Shown here: positions 32,548 to 44,564 of the stretch, piece after piece | How positions within the stretch are numbered: the first letter of the stretch is position 1 | How the letters are laid out: each line of letters starts with the position of its first letter | NCBI GenBank assembly: GCA_949775045.1 | Contig: OX459108.1 | Coordinates: 6,637,961 to 6,701,960 of the forward strand | Direction: 5' to 3' | DNA from: Metridium senile | Taxonomy: Eukaryota; Cnidaria; Anthozoa; Actiniaria; Metridiidae | Length of the DNA: 64,000 bases | Notes under the pieces: model-generated | Databases searched by the model: none | What the model was told of the DNA's origin: nothing | The model's input: only the letters and a program-made list of their open reading frames with translations | Program-made: the position numbers and the translations under genes

Positions 32548-33337
32548 CTAGCAATATACCAAAAAATTGATTGATATAGCGCTCATATCTTAAATTTTAC
32601 CATGAAATGGCATTATGTATAACAATCCTAATAGCATTATTCCAACAGTACTAACAATCTTAATATGGTAACGTACATACTACCTGCAAGCAACCTTGAA
32701 TCACTAGTGTAAGTGTATGCTTGTTGGCATAATGCTATTTGGGTTATTAGTGCCATTTGATTGGGTTAAAAATATTACTACCCCAGGTAATGAGGCAAAG
32801 GAAATGACCTGCCAACCCACTCGAAGGCTCTAAAAAACCCTATATATAACTTCAAGTAATCTGATAAATAAATAAATAAGTACAGCCAAAATGGGAAATC
32901 TTCTCGTAAAAATGGAAGATCAGATCGATTACAGAGAAAACGCCGGTTGAACAGATTTCAAACTATGGGAGATTTTCTCAGGCATGTTTACAAGCTGGCC
33001 GTCAAAGTTGTTATCAAATAAAATTTTACACATGCAGAAAGTAGTGAGATATTTTGTGTTTTTTAGATTTTACTTTTCAAATAATTTCCCTAATTTATTT
33101 TTGTCAAAAAGGTTTTACATAGTTTTGGAGTCCGTCTCATTGCTACTTGATGCTAGCATTGATGATAAGGAGCATGCGCTGTGTTGACATGCATGGTCGC
33201 GTGGTTTCTGGCTTCTGGTCTAGGTACGAAAATTTCAAACATCAACTCGTTTTCCTTGATGTCTATATTTCTTCTAAAAAATATTCAAGAGCTAAAATCA
33301 AAGAGAACTAAATCAATGATTTTAGGTTCCGTCCTCT

Positions 33338-33370
33338 GTTGTTGTTGTTGCTGCTGTTTTTTTTTTTCAA
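33338..33370. repeat. GTTGTTGCTGCT/T-run microsatellite in intron
   Basis: Short (TGT/TGC)n tract followed by poly-T within the intron of the fibrinogen-domain gene. Confidence 0.7.
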
Positions 33371-33496
33371 AAAAAAGCTTATCTTGATAATTGCAGATAA
33401 AACACAACATCTTCTCGATAACTTTTTTTAAAAAGGACCCTTATGTCAAGATGACACTATAGTAGACATTGATTCCACTAAATAAATTTCTCTTAC

Positions 33497-33776
33497 CTCC
33501 AACAAATGTTCCAAGTCTCAACTTGTAGTTGTTGGCTTCATCACTCACGGCAAAATAATAGTACTCTGCATAGGCGCTTTCTAGATCAACACGGAGACGA
33601 TTGCGAGTCGAACTTGTCAGTCGGTAGATTTTGTCAAGTCCTAACCAGAATTCACCAGTAAGATTACCAAACCCAACCTTGTAGTCCTGCCATCCTCGAT
33701 AGAAGTCCACTGAACCATCTTTTCTTTTCTGGATAACTGTCCATCCACCGCCATCGGTTTGTTGATCACAGTAATA
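33497..33776 (-). CDS. Fibrinogen-domain gene, FReD central exon
   Basis: A 280-base exon between TTTATGTAG|TATTACTG and TTGGAG|GTAAGAG. It encodes YYCDQQTDGGGWTVIQKRKDGSVDFY, then WQDYKVGFGNLTGEFWLGLDKI, LTSSTRNRLRVDL, and a Tyr-rich strand ending LRLGTFVGG. The DGGGWTVIQ-R-DGS-DFYR-W-YK-GFGNL-GEFWLG block is diagnostic of FReD. Phase 0 at its 5' end and phase 1 at its 3' end fit its neighbours exactly. Confidence 0.92.
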
Positions 33777-34115
33777 CTACATAAACAAATAATCACTCAT
33801 TATTATGCATTGGCACTATCTAGAATCTGATTGGCTAAGAGCATGCGAATTATTTTCACAATCAGACAACCTACAGATTTGTTAAAAAAATGTTAATTGG
33901 CTAGCTTATTATTCTTCACCAATCTGTATGTTGCGCCTGCATTGTCCTCCAAAATATTGATTTATTGTCCACTTTCATTGTTTTCTTGCTTAAAAAAAAC
34001 TTGCTTTCAACGTGAAATAAATTGTGTTGATTAAATTTAAACTGACATATTATTAATTTGTAACAATTATTCGCTAAGATGTGAGTATCGATATACTCTG
34101 ATAAGCCATACATAC

Positions 34116-34204
34116 CTTAGTATCTCCATCATAGTCAGAAGGGAAAGTGTACACGCCACTTATTCTACAGCCACATTTTGAAGCATCAAAACAGTTCTTG
34201 GGTA
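34116..34204 (-). CDS. Fibrinogen-domain gene, FReD first exon
   Basis: An 89-base exon with acceptor ACCCTGTAG and donor ACTAAG|GTATG. It encodes PKNCFDASKCGCRISGVYTFPSDYDGDTK. NC-D and SGVYTFP are the usual start of a fibrinogen C-terminal domain. The CGC triplet adds an extra Cys pair between the two canonical Cys-containing segments. Phase 1 in and phase 0 out match both neighbours. Confidence 0.9.
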
Positions 34205-34496
34205 CTACAGGGTAAGAAGGTATTAGATGAAAAATGAGGAACTATAGAATGTAGAACCTACAGTAAACAGAGTTATCACTGTGTTGAGACCATCGTACAA
34301 CTTTTTAGTGAAACATCTGACACAATATGACTGGTTTAATTTAGAGTGAAGTCGCCATTGCGATTCTATTTGAGTTTTTAAAACCACTTCAAAAATTTGT
34401 CTAAGACAAGACAGCTCCAAACAATAAAAAACGTATTGTTAAGCACTTAGAAAGATCAGTTTTGTATACTGAGAAAATATATTCTCATTTACTTAC

Positions 34497-34646
34497 TTAT
34501 TTGATACGGTTTCTTCTCGTCACTGTCATGGTCATGTGATGGGCAATCTGACGCTGTTGCATTTGTGAACGGGTTACGACAGGAACGTACACGAGAGCGA
34601 GTGGTGGGACATTTGCACCATGGACTCCAGCTACTCCATGCACCAT
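34497..34646 (-). CDS. Fibrinogen-domain gene, TSP1-repeat exon
   Basis: A 150-base exon with acceptor TTCTCTCCAG and donor CAAATAA|GTAAGT. It encodes a thrombospondin type 1 repeat: GAWSSWSPWCKCPTTRSRVRS, then C-NPFTNATASDCPSHD. The WSSWSPW Trp ladder (mannosylation-type WxxW), the CxC pair and the R-R-C layer are all visible. TSP1 modules bind extracellular matrix or other secreted proteins. Joining gives D|GAW on the 5' side and I|PKNC on the 3' side, in frame. Confidence 0.9.
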   Translation of the reverse strand: MVHGVAGVHGANVPPLALVYVPVVTRSQMQQRQIAHHMTMTVTRRNRIK

Positions 34647-34671
34647 CTGGAGAGAAGAAGAAGAACAGCAT

Positions 34672-36194
34672 TTATCTTTAGACGACTAGATAGCAAAAAG
34701 TGTAACTATAGTTTATGACTGACTAGCCTCTTGTTCATAAAGGAGCGTAATAACATTTTACATAGATGAGAGGCTAGTTAGACGAAATTAAATATAACAA
34801 CTGTTATTCAAATTGGTCACGATAATTTGACTAAGTGTGCATGTAGGAGAACATTTATTTCATGATATTACGTTTAAAATATGGACTGCAAATTATTTTT
34901 AAACATATTTAAGCTTTATATACACTGGCTAGCCCGCATGATTCATTGGATCGAGATAAACTATCTATAGGTTGGTATGATTATTGTGCGCTGCAGTCGC
35001 TACCAGGTGATCTCACTTCGAAGCGCGCAAAGGATTGTTTGTCAAAACGAACAGTTCCAAAATGGCGCCTCGAGACAAAAATGATTTTGGTTACTTTTAG
35101 GATTTGCGTTTTGCTTTTATTCTTTTTTATTGCTGATAGAGCAGCAAATAGCTTTTTCTGTCCAAGTTACATATATATTTTTTAATTTAACGTTATGTTA
35201 AGGACGTATTTATAGAGGGTTAACACGGGAAACAACTCTCTCGAATGACGCCATCTTGGAACATGTTGGCGATGCGACAAAAATGCTTCTTAGCTTATAC
35301 TAGGCGGAGGTGCGCGCGCGAAATCACATGGTAGTTTTTTTCAGCGATCCTTGCGATTTCAGCCATTGTTGCGCTTATATGCCTTACATAGTTTTTAAAG
35401 AAATGATGGTAAATATAGTATGTATGCATGCATGCAAGCTGGTAAGTCCAGAACAATAGCTATTTAAGAAATATTTAAGAAATGAAATACGTCTTCTGTG
35501 TTTTCACGCGCTCATGAAAACCGAGATGCGCTTGGGAGAATTCGAGAGCAGATCAGTCCAAACACGAGACGAAGTAGAGTGTTTGGACCTGCTCGAGAAT
35601 TCTCCCAAACGTATCGAGGTTTTCATAAGCCTGTGAAAAAAACAGAAGACGTGTTTCATTTCTTTTAAAAAATAACAATCGCGCGAAAAGAAGAAAAAAA
35701 AATCCCCTTTTATTCGTTTGACGATGTCATTTCTCCTTACGTTGCATTTCATCGAAAATGACCAATAAGCGCGCGCGAAAGATCAAAACAGCGAAAAAAC
35801 TGACCGTTGAATGAGCGCGCGCGCTTGAAAATGACGTAGGTGTGTTTCATGCTCTCATGAAACACGGTTTTTTTTTTCAACAACTTTATTGAGTGATAAC
35901 TACTACGTACAAATTAAAGAAAATTTACAACACGAAACATTTGGATCACCCAAAGGGGAAAGCGCGAACGGGTCGTTGACCAATCAACGCGCGCGTACTA
36001 TCCCGATTATTTTATAATTAATAGTCTTCAATATCTATATTTGGTGATTCATTTCCTATATTCTCTCTTCTATAAACCATGACATTTTTCTCGCTCAAGC
36101 TCAGCGTATATATTATATGTTTCGATCCTTGGACAACAAGTTGTCTTAAAAAAAAATGAAATGTTTATTTTAATTTGCATTTTAGACATCTCAC
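34672..36194. repeat. Intron with foldback repeats (35486-35660, 35842-35865)
   Basis: The intron between the TSP1 and EGF exons holds an inverted repeat of about 75-base arms at about 35486-35660 (ACGTCTTCTGTGTTTTCAC ... GGGAGAATTC ... and its complement). A CG-rich stretch (GCGCGCGC) lies at about 35770-35825, and a palindrome GTGTTTCATGCTCTCATGAAACAC at 35842-35865. No exon is supported here. Confidence 0.6.
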
Positions 36195-36270
36195 CCTGAC
36201 ATTTGTATGAGTCCCAGTAGAAGTCTGGTACACAAACTCTGCCAGGACAAGGATTGGACGAACATGGATT
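36195..36270 (-). CDS. Fibrinogen-domain gene, EGF-like exon
   Basis: A 76-base exon after TTTGTTTTCACAG, with donor TGTCAGG|GTGAG. It encodes NPCSSNPCPGRVCVPDFYWDS, then YKCQ, a short EGF-like half-module (PC--NPC--G-C------Y-C). It ends in phase 1 and splices in frame to the TSP1 exon (Q-D-GAW). It starts in phase 0, so an exon upstream is required. Confidence 0.8.
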
Positions 36271-36539
36271 CTGTGAAAACAAACATATAAAAATAAAATT
36301 ATAAAGAGTATTCATCGTGAACATGAGCTAAATAGTAGCTATTTAATATAAAAATATAAATGAAAAAACACTTCAGTTTTGGAACATTATTATTAACAAG
36401 TGATTCGCAAATGCATTTCATGTGTTTTTTTCCCACAACCAGATCTAAAAACTATATTTCTGTCAAATGACATAATCGAGACAAATTAAACTATGATACC
36501 TTGATTGGACAGTAGTCGGAGCCTTGCTCCAAATTAAAA

Positions 36540-36808
36540 CGAAATTAAAACTGAAACAAATTAAAACGATTAAAACTATGTCATTAGAGGACTTTCATAA
36601 ATAGCTTTCGACGTAGGCTTAGATTGGTTGTCCATCATTGGTTCTTTAGGAGATATTTGGCAAAAAAAGTCACGTGACCAGACTATTTTTTTACAAATAT
36701 CCATATATCTCCCCATTGTTCAGATGAAGTCATGCAATCCAAGCCTACGTCGAAAGCTATTTATAAAAGTCCTCTAATGACATAGTTTTAATCGTTTTAT
36801 TTTGTTTC
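36540..36808. mobile_element. Foldback MITE in intron, about 65-bp arms
   Basis: AAAACGATTAAAACTATGTC through to TTCGACGTAGGCTTAGATTGG on the left (about 36556-36622) matches the reverse complement at about 36738-36803. It lies in the intron between the signal-peptide and EGF exons. Confidence 0.75.
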
Positions 36809-37127
36809 TCTATTCACCCCATTTTGCATTGAATATTTGATAAATACTAAACCTCATGTATGGTCACGTGAACACCCAAATGCCATTCAACAAGCAAAAA
36901 TTGCAAAAACTCATTAAAACTAATCATTTGGTCAAGTTACAAGACAAAATTTTTAAAGCAACGGTTGAAAAATTAGAATTAGTGATTTTAGCTAAAATGG
37001 CGTCTGACCCAGGCCTTAACACCCTTGAGAATATTTTTGATCATGACGCAAATGAATCAAAAACCGACATTAATAGCTCGGTGCATAAAGGATACACCAA
37101 AAAACGTATTTGGTTAGTGACGTGATA

Positions 37128-37425
37128 GTTTTGGATAGGACAGTTTAATTTTAAGGTTATGAAAATAATGATAATGCAAATGATATGACACCATCCTTGA
37201 AAATAATTAGGAACATATTTTAAAAATCCATTCTTCACACAGTTTTGGATAGGACAGCTTAATTTTAAGGATATGAAGATCTTGAAATGCAAATGATATG
37301 ACACCATCCTTGAAAATAATTAGGAGCATATTTTAAAAATCCATTCTTCACACAGTTTTAGATAGGACAGTTTAATTTTAAGGTTATGAAGATCTTGATA
37401 TGCAAATGATATGACACCATCCAGG
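37128..37425. repeat. Tandem repeat, about 110-bp unit, three copies
   Basis: The unit starts GTTTTGGATAGGACAGTTTAATTTTAAGG and continues through ATGACACCATCCTTGAAAAT. The third copy is truncated. An open frame at 36856-37125 just before it has no recognisable motif. Confidence 0.85.
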
Positions 37426-37682
37426 TAATTAATTATAAATACAAAAACAGGCTTGAGCAAATAACAGATGTTTCAAGGATATTGCTCGGTTGGCCTCACA
37501 ACTTAGAATGATTTTCCCCCTTTTTTGAGTCTTTTGTAGGTTGCAGATTACTGTAGCAAATCACCCGGATGATGTCACATGATTTTCATATGAAGATTTT
37601 TTTCTCCATAACGCGGCAAGAATCAAAAAATAGATTTCGCTCATATTTCATTTAACCATAGGTTAAATTTTTCCTAATGGAA

Positions 37683-38925
37683 AAAGAACTGTTTTGTAGT
37701 TAGTTTGGTAAATACCGTTTATTTTTGGAGAAAATCCAAAAAATGGTTTTCGGCTAAATTTGTTAATTTACCGACCGATAATTTAAAGCAACTTTGTAAT
37801 CTTGCAAACTAAATAACTTATCACTGTTTAAATTCATCGAAATTGTTAAATGATATTTTAAAAAACATTTTGAAAACTTTTATGAACAAATAAAATTGAT
37901 TCAATTTCAAATCATATCCGTCTGCAATTCTCTGGTCTCCTATCACATATTCGCAGTTTTTATCAAAACAGCAGAAATGTTGCTATAAACCTGATGAAAC
38001 ACGAAGCACGAGTTGATTATCTGTTTTTTTAAAACAATCAATTATTCATTTTAAACTTTTTCCCAAATTATTAGTGCTGATCAATCTATGAGGAAAACAT
38101 CAATAAGATGTGACGTCAACCCAACACTCTCAACAATTTCATTATTAGCTTAGTTTGTAATGCACTATAATTTCACGCCAGAGGTTCCTATTTCAAGTCA
38201 CAAAAATAAAAATAAAATGTTAGGCAAATAGTTAGGTAACAAGGTAAATAAACAGACAAGACAGGTGAAAAAGGAAAAAGCTAGCGGTGGAGAAAAAACA
38301 ATAAAAATAGAGTGAAGTGGAACTTTTATGCTAATTAGAAGAAGCACAAAAAAACATAGGGTCATGAATTGTTAATGAGTTTGAGAATTATAATTCCAAC
38401 CTAAATAAAGTTTATCAGTCATTGTTTTATCAATTCTCGATTCCTATTTTAAAAGTATGTATCACTTTCCTTTCTTATCGCTCTATGAACTTCTTGTTAG
38501 CCTTCAAAATCGTTTTCCTTCTTGGAAGTTAACACGAAGCCACTTTAAATTTAAAATAAGGTTACCAATATGCAAATTCCATTGATCATGCCAACACATT
38601 ACATTTACATATTCCCTTCCTTTTCAAGAGTGTAGAGCAACGTGAAAAGTAATTCCCCCTAAGAAGTGTCCTCTAAATATTTTTTTATTAAAAATCGAAG
38701 GATTTTATGAAAGTTCATAAAGTCTTCAAAATGTTTCTTAATATACTATTCAACAATTTTAATTTGTGGCCTTTAAACAGCGATACCATTTTAATTTGCA
38801 TGGGAAAAACTTTCAAATTTGCTTTAAATTATTGTTTGAAAATATGCTCGCGAATTTAGCCGAAAATCATTTTTTTCGATTTTCTCAAAAACTAAGCGGT
38901 ATTTCATGAGTACATAACAGTTCTT
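37683..38925. repeat. Long imperfect inverted repeat in intron
   Basis: Left arm about 37683-37892 (AAGAACTGTTTTGTA ... TGGTTTTCGGCTAAATTTG ... CATTTTGAAAACTTTTATGAAC) pairs with right arm about 38712-38925 in reverse complement, with gaps. It is probably an old DNA transposon of about 1.25 kb whose interior has lost coding capacity. Confidence 0.6.
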
Positions 38926-39348
38926 CTTCTCGCTGCGCTCGCTCGTAAAATATTCGTTTTTCTCTCGAAAATAAATTCATATCTTTTCGCCACCGTGTAA
39001 TATCCTCTATGTATCTGTATTTAACAAAATATTACATATATCTAAAATAAATCTACAAATAACATAAATGCACTTATACAAACACATTATTACAATACTT
39101 ATTATCTATTTCTTTTTTAGGTGACGTTTTAACTGCATTTTAAAATACCTGCTTTGGTCTAAATTTCGTATGTTTCGAGGTAGTGCATTAAAAGTAATAA
39201 ATAAAATAGTAAAATATAAAATGTAATGCTCTCAAGTTGAAAATAATAATAATAACAATAAAGAATAATAAAATATAATGCCTCATGGCTTATAGCCGAG
39301 CACCAGTGCTAAGTGCTGCCAGACAAAGTTAAAACAAGTTGACTTTAC

Positions 39349-39412
39349 CTTTAACAAGCTCCATCGTAAGAATAGTGCACCAGATTACAACAAAAACATC
39401 GTTAGCATCCAT
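39349..39412 (-). CDS. Probable signal-peptide first exon of the fibrinogen-domain gene
   Basis: ATG at 39412-39410 opens MDANDVFVVIWCTILTMELVK, a short charged start followed by a hydrophobic core, ending at the donor TTAAAG|GTAAAG in phase 1. A short signal-peptide exon in phase 1 is common for secreted modular proteins. It lies 3 kb upstream of the EGF exon on the same strand. The EGF exon needs phase 0, so at least one exon between them (36271-39348) is missing from this annotation. The link is inference. Confidence 0.45.
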
Positions 39413-40437
39413 GACAAGACTTCGTTGTTTTTATCGTGATCCAAGTGATGTACCTCTCCAGTGTTGAACGTCTGGTCTGGTTTAAAATGTGAGTTAATAT
39501 TTTATTTATTAACAAAGATTCGTTACGGCTAATCAACCAATCAATGACCATTCCCTACGGTCACCTAAATCCTTAAGTCAATGTCATTATCATTGTACAC
39601 CAAAAAATACATTAACACATTAAAAGGAATGTCACGTGACACCATACACATAATTTCTAAATTTTGATTCCTGACACAACATTTTAGATGACTGAATGAC
39701 TGACTGACTTACTGACTGACTAATGAATTACTGAATGATAGATTGATATATCTAATTAATATCAATTGATGCATTCTGTCAATGCTTTTTTTTATTTATT
39801 TATTTATTCATTCTAACTTCCTTTCTTTATTCCTATATTTCTTATTTATACATAAACTAGCTCTAGTTCAATTTAAATGTTTTTTTTTTATCAAGCCTCA
39901 AATGGAGTTCATTTTCTTACATAGCTATACAAGAACATACTAAAAAGAGCTTTTAACCAAGGGATAAGATCAAATTAATACCGTGGTCCAATACGTTGTC
40001 AACATGAATGTGAGTAATGTGAATTAGAAAGTTAATATGGATGCATGCAAATGAGATATTCTTTTGTTTTAAGAATCATACAAGTGAGGCTATCGGGCAA
40101 ATACAATGCTGTGTAACAAGTCTCATTTGCAGATCTACTTTGCACGCTGGCAAAATAACAGCTATTATTCAGATTTAAAATCAAAATCTGCAAAATTGCT
40201 TGCAAGTTTTAAAAACTCTTTTGATAGTTTGTAAGTGAGATACAAAAGTTTCAACTCAAACTGCAGTACGAAGTATTATTATTTTCATGACAAAAAATAT
40301 GACCTGTCACATGACATGATGTAACACCCCAGGAAGTGTCAGTGGGCTTTATCCATTTAATCTTTTCATAAATGATCTTGATATTGATAGTAATCCTATG
40401 ACACATTTAATCACATGATACTACTGTACAAGTCAGT
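39413..40437. other. Upstream of the fibrinogen-domain gene, no gene seen
   Basis: Contains (TGAC)n-like and (TTTA)n tracts (about 39690-39730 and 39790-39815). No coding region is supported. Confidence 0.45.
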
Positions 40438-41473
40438 CACGCCGGGCATAAACGACCCCGAAATCGGCATGGATAGAGTATTTTGAAACTTACAAGTTAG
40501 ACTTCCATCAAACTTGGCATAATATAAGGATTGATCAAACAAATTCAACAAGATAATTTTTAGTGTTATGGCTATGGCTATGACGTCATTATGACGTCAT
40601 AACATCGTTTTCTAATGCTTTTTAAATAATTTCAAAATGATTCAATCTACGCAAACGATGTGTTTGTTGAAACGTCTTGAGATAGCCAACACAAATTCGA
40701 AAACCGTTTCTCATTTGGACAAGGCAGTTCAAAGTTATAAAATTCTTAATTTTCACAATTAAAAAAAAAAAATATTTAAAAAATATATATATATATTTAA
40801 AAACATTCACAAAACTAATGCTTCATTCATCTTTTTGAGTTCTTATCAACGTGGCACTAAAATTCGTACATGGACTACACTAGTCATGATCTAAAATCGT
40901 ATGTTTTTAGTTTTTTGAATTTTCAAACCCAAAGGTAGATATTTAAGGCGAGAAAAACGCATACGTCATTATGACGTCACATGAATTTGAAAATGCTAAA
41001 ATAATTATACCCAATAACAATTTTCCAACTTTTTTTAAGTAATATCACTAGTTAAGTGCTTTTCTAAAATTTCAATGGAATAAATGCTTCTTTCTACACT
41101 TTTACAATTAAGCTATGATTCAGAATGACGTCAAATATGATGACGTCACAAACACTTAAATCCTTTATAACTTTATCTATAAACGTCATTGCAAGTTCCG
41201 GTTAACGTCTAAATTATTTGCACAGTATTTCTCGTGAAGTAAAATTATAAATGCATGAAACAAGGATAAGAAATAACCATAAAAGGAAATGCCATCTGTG
41301 ACGTCACAGAAACGTCAAAACACCATTGAAATGTAATATTTTATAAAATGCCACATTTGTAACATTCTGTACAATTTTCAGCTTATTTGGACTTCTTATA
41401 ATAAAATAAATAGGATTTCTTTATTTTTTGGCACACTTACTGATGCCGATTTCGGGGCGTTTATGCCCGGCGT
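40438..41473. mobile_element. 1-kb TIR element rich in TGACGTCA motifs
   Basis: CACGCCGGGCATAAACGACC, continuing CCGAAATCGGCAT at 40438, is matched in reverse complement at the end near 41473 with one indel. AGT flanks both tips and may be a 3-bp duplication. The AT-rich interior has no ORF but has clustered TGACGTCA/TGACGTCAT palindromes (near 40582-40600, 40965-40980, 41126-41150 and 41300). Element class is uncertain. Confidence 0.7.
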
Positions 41474-41920
41474 GAGTGTCTGTAAATCTTAACCTGATGA
41501 ATCACGTGACACTGTAAATCAGTACCTAGAATGGTCACTAGAAAATTGTATACCATGTAATGTTTCTAAATGCAACTAGACCCATGCCAGGGTTTACTCG
41601 TGCCCTTTATCTGACTCTTATGGAGATCAATAGCTAGGGACAGTTGAAAAATAGCTAGGGACAGTTGATCTTAGTTAGAGACAGATTATCAATGCAGGTA
41701 TAGTGTTTTCAACACTTTTATTTCAGTTCGTATTACCTTTTTGCTGTTCTAGCTAGCAGTCTGAGTTCGGTTTAGACTATTGCAGCCATGCAGTCCTTTT
41801 TTATGGATAGATTTTGTCACTGATTAGTCACTGTTTGTGAGTCAGGTATAATATACACACTGAGTAAGTTAATTGTTAATTTAATTTCAAGCAAATAATA
41901 TACAGTCATATAGTTTTGGA
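41474..41920. other. Spacer with a short GCTAGGGACAGTTGA repeat
   Basis: AGCTAGGGACAGTTGA occurs twice and a variant once at about 41630-41690. No gene is seen. Confidence 0.5.
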
Positions 41921-42350
41921 AAATGAAATCATTGGAGATTTTAAATCACAAAAAGTTATTATTAGATAATGTAAATTAAGTTATTATACAACGCAACATG
42001 TATCCTCAGGATATATTTCAACTAAACATTTTATTATAAATATGAACTGCCTCATGTATAAGTTTGTAACAAATAGCAAAACAAATGCAACATACCAAAT
42101 AGACTGAAAATTTCAAGTAACTAATATTGAATAATGTGAACACACAAATCTGATAAGTCTAATAGATTTTTATTTTGTGGGCATTATTTCTGTCTACCAA
42201 TCAAAGATGCTCAGCAATTTACGAAAAAACTTCGTGACATCTTCAGACTTTCCGAGGTACAACTTATGACATGGAAACCAAAAAAACGCGTACTTTGCAT
42301 TTTATGACTCGTGCCGGCCATAGGCCTAGGCACGAGTAATGAGCTACGTT
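41921..42350. repeat. Dispersed repeat, copy 2 (matches 18588-19615)
   Basis: Same sequence as the repeat beside the broken GPCR at 17 kb, without its 560-bp middle part. It ends in the ACTCGTGCCGGCC...CACGAGT palindrome. Confidence 0.65.
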
Positions 42351-42480
42351 AACTTTACATAGTAAAGACAGCTATAGTCACACTCCGATAGACAACAGTA
42401 AGTAGGTAAATTCGCTGAAAATATTAGGTATCGCGTTTCAGAGGAGGTTCAGCAAACACATGTGCAATTTGTTAATTAGA

Positions 42481-43240
42481 AGCCAACAGGTGTTTAAAGT
42501 TTCAATTTATCTATAATTAATATACAAAATTAAGCAAATGTTCCCACTGGGACATATGAAATACCTAAAATGAAGCCAGCTGTTCGTACTAGTCTCAAAA
42601 TACGCGTTTTTTATACTTTGCAAAAGCCCAAAGAATAATAATCAACTGAAATAGCTAGGTATTTGTGAAATAAATGTACGACGTTTGAAGTCTCCATGAC
42701 TTGATCATAAGGAATAAGTGAAACCTATAGTAGAAGAGTTAGTTAACGTTAAACATACGTCTGAATTTACATAAGAATGTAATAGATCTATACTAAAACA
42801 TTTGCACACTGAGTCCGACTATGTGTCTAAAGATTGTAGAAAATTGTCTAATTTATGAAATGCTATTCATTCGAGAACAAATATCATAACTAATTTTAGA
42901 CGTAAATACAGAGCCAACTGTATAAAGTTTGAATTCCAAATTTTCTCAAAATTTCCTAGCTATTCAGCATGAGTCATTTGGAATTCCTAGAAGTTCTGAA
43001 AGATTCCAAAGCTTGTTGTTGATATTCCAAGTTATTCCCCAAAATCCCAATGAGCTCCCTTACATCTTTGGGAATTATTTGGAATTCCTTGGAATTCCTA
43101 CATACTCATATAACCCACTTTCAAAACGTGCATTGTGCGCATCGCAAGTTTCATAAAAGAAATCCCACACGTTGTAGTGATTGCTTGTGATATAGGGGAC
43201 CTCTTGAATCCCAGATTGTAATCGCTCTGGTTTCTCTACG
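42481..43240. repeat. GPCR 5'-flank duplicate (orphan copy)
   Basis: Aligns with 51838-52598, which is the 5' flank of the 50650-51759 receptor. It includes AAAATTAAGCAAATGTTCCC ... GACATATGAAATAC and CTCAAAATACGCG. No receptor lies on its left side, so the gene it belonged to has been lost, or the duplication began within this flank. Confidence 0.7.
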
Positions 43241-43265
43241 TTTACTTATATATCTTTCGCCTTTT

Positions 43266-44564
43266 AGATAACTCTGCCCGTACTAATTGGTCAACAGCGT
43301 GCGAAAAGTTCGACAAAGTCTTAAACATATGGAAACACCGACTGCTAACCCTACAAGGCAAGGCTGTCGTTATCAACGCCCTAGCTGCGGCAAAATTGTG
43401 GTACGTAGCGAAAATTTTTCCACCACCAAAGGACATCCTTGAGAAGCTTGAAATATTGAAATGGAAGTTTGTGTGGCCTCGCGGACCAGAGCTAGTCCGA
43501 CGGGAATCCTGTGTACAACACTGGAAATACGGCGGTTTTGGCGCGGTGGACATAGATCACAAATGTCAATCACTACTTATGTCATGGCTATGGCAACTGA
43601 TCGACGGCAAAGACCGACTATGTAATTTGTTTACCCTTTACTACATTGGTAGACAGCTTGGCTTTAATGACAATTTACGTCCTAATGTCAACCTGCCCAA
43701 CGCGTTTTACAGATTTGTATTGTTAGAAACTTCCAGTCTCTGAAGGTACAGAAACATCGCTGCAAAGATCTATATCCTGTGGCAGTTAAGACCTGGACTT
43801 GTCCAGTAAGACCCAAATGTGTAGACGGGAGCATAAACTGGCCTTTAATATGGCAACTGTGCCATAGTAAGCTTACAGATCCAATCATACGGGACTTTAA
43901 CTGGCGTATAATACAACGTATTACCCCTGTTAATGTCCGCCTCCACACGTGGGGTTTGCACGTGCCTATCAACTGTCAACGATGCAACGCATCGACAGAA
44001 ACCATTGAACACGCTCTGTTTGAATGTAGAGCTCTGAAAGAACTCTGGTCAGCCGTCAAATCACTTTTGTACAAGATCAGCGGAGCAAGAATTCCTATCT
44101 CTTCTCGCACTGTTCTACTGGGCGATTTAGCTTCCCCTGAATCTCCAGTTTACCACCTATGTAAATACGTAATCGACGTAGGAAAATTCACTGCATGGAA
44201 ACACCGAGTTAGCGCAGCCTTTGACAAGAACAGAGACATAAACCCATTAGGGTTTTTCAAAGGATATATTAGTCTTCGGCTCAAATGTGAATGGTTAAAA
44301 AAAGACCTAGAAGACAAATTCACAGCCACATGGTGTATAAACAACGCCATTGCGTCGGTTCACAACAACCGTCTAGTCATTGAATTGTAAACAACTAAAA
44401 AGTAACTAACAGTACAAACCATCGTTTGTTGAACACTCGGTACACTAATAGGCGTACAACTTCGTTATAATATAGACCTAAATTAATCCAACTTGTACAT
44501 ATATATTTGAAGGATTATGAATAAAGTCACCCTTCGGGGTTCATTTACAAAAATAAAAAAAAAA
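43266..44564 (+). pseudogene. 5'-truncated L1/Tx1-like LINE, copy 1
   Basis: C-terminal part of a LINE ORF2, homologous to 52612-53991. It reads AAAKLWYVAKIFPPPK, FVWPRGPELVRRESCVQHW, GGFGAVDIDH; after a frameshift at about 43740 (10-base deletion) and a 21-base deletion at about 43820 it continues DPIIRDFNWRIIQRITPVN, then CQRCNASTETIEHALFECRAL (a C-C-H-C zinc-binding C-terminal motif of L1-type ORF2), to a stop at 44390. The 3' UTR ends GTCACCCTTCGGGGTTCATTT plus poly-A. It is more decayed than copy 2. Confidence 0.85.

Noticed and set aside
36856..37125. 89-codon frame with LENIFDHDANESK
   Set aside because: No domain, runs into a tandem repeat, lies in an intron on the opposite strand; unsupported.
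37985..38015. CTGATGAAACACGAAGC resembling a hammerhead ribozyme core
   Set aside because: The stem pairing and the conserved GAAAC spacing needed for a hammerhead are not there.
43242..43553. 103-codon minus-strand frame (and its copies at 52454-52951)
   Set aside because: Antisense shadow of the LINE ORF2 frame on the plus strand.
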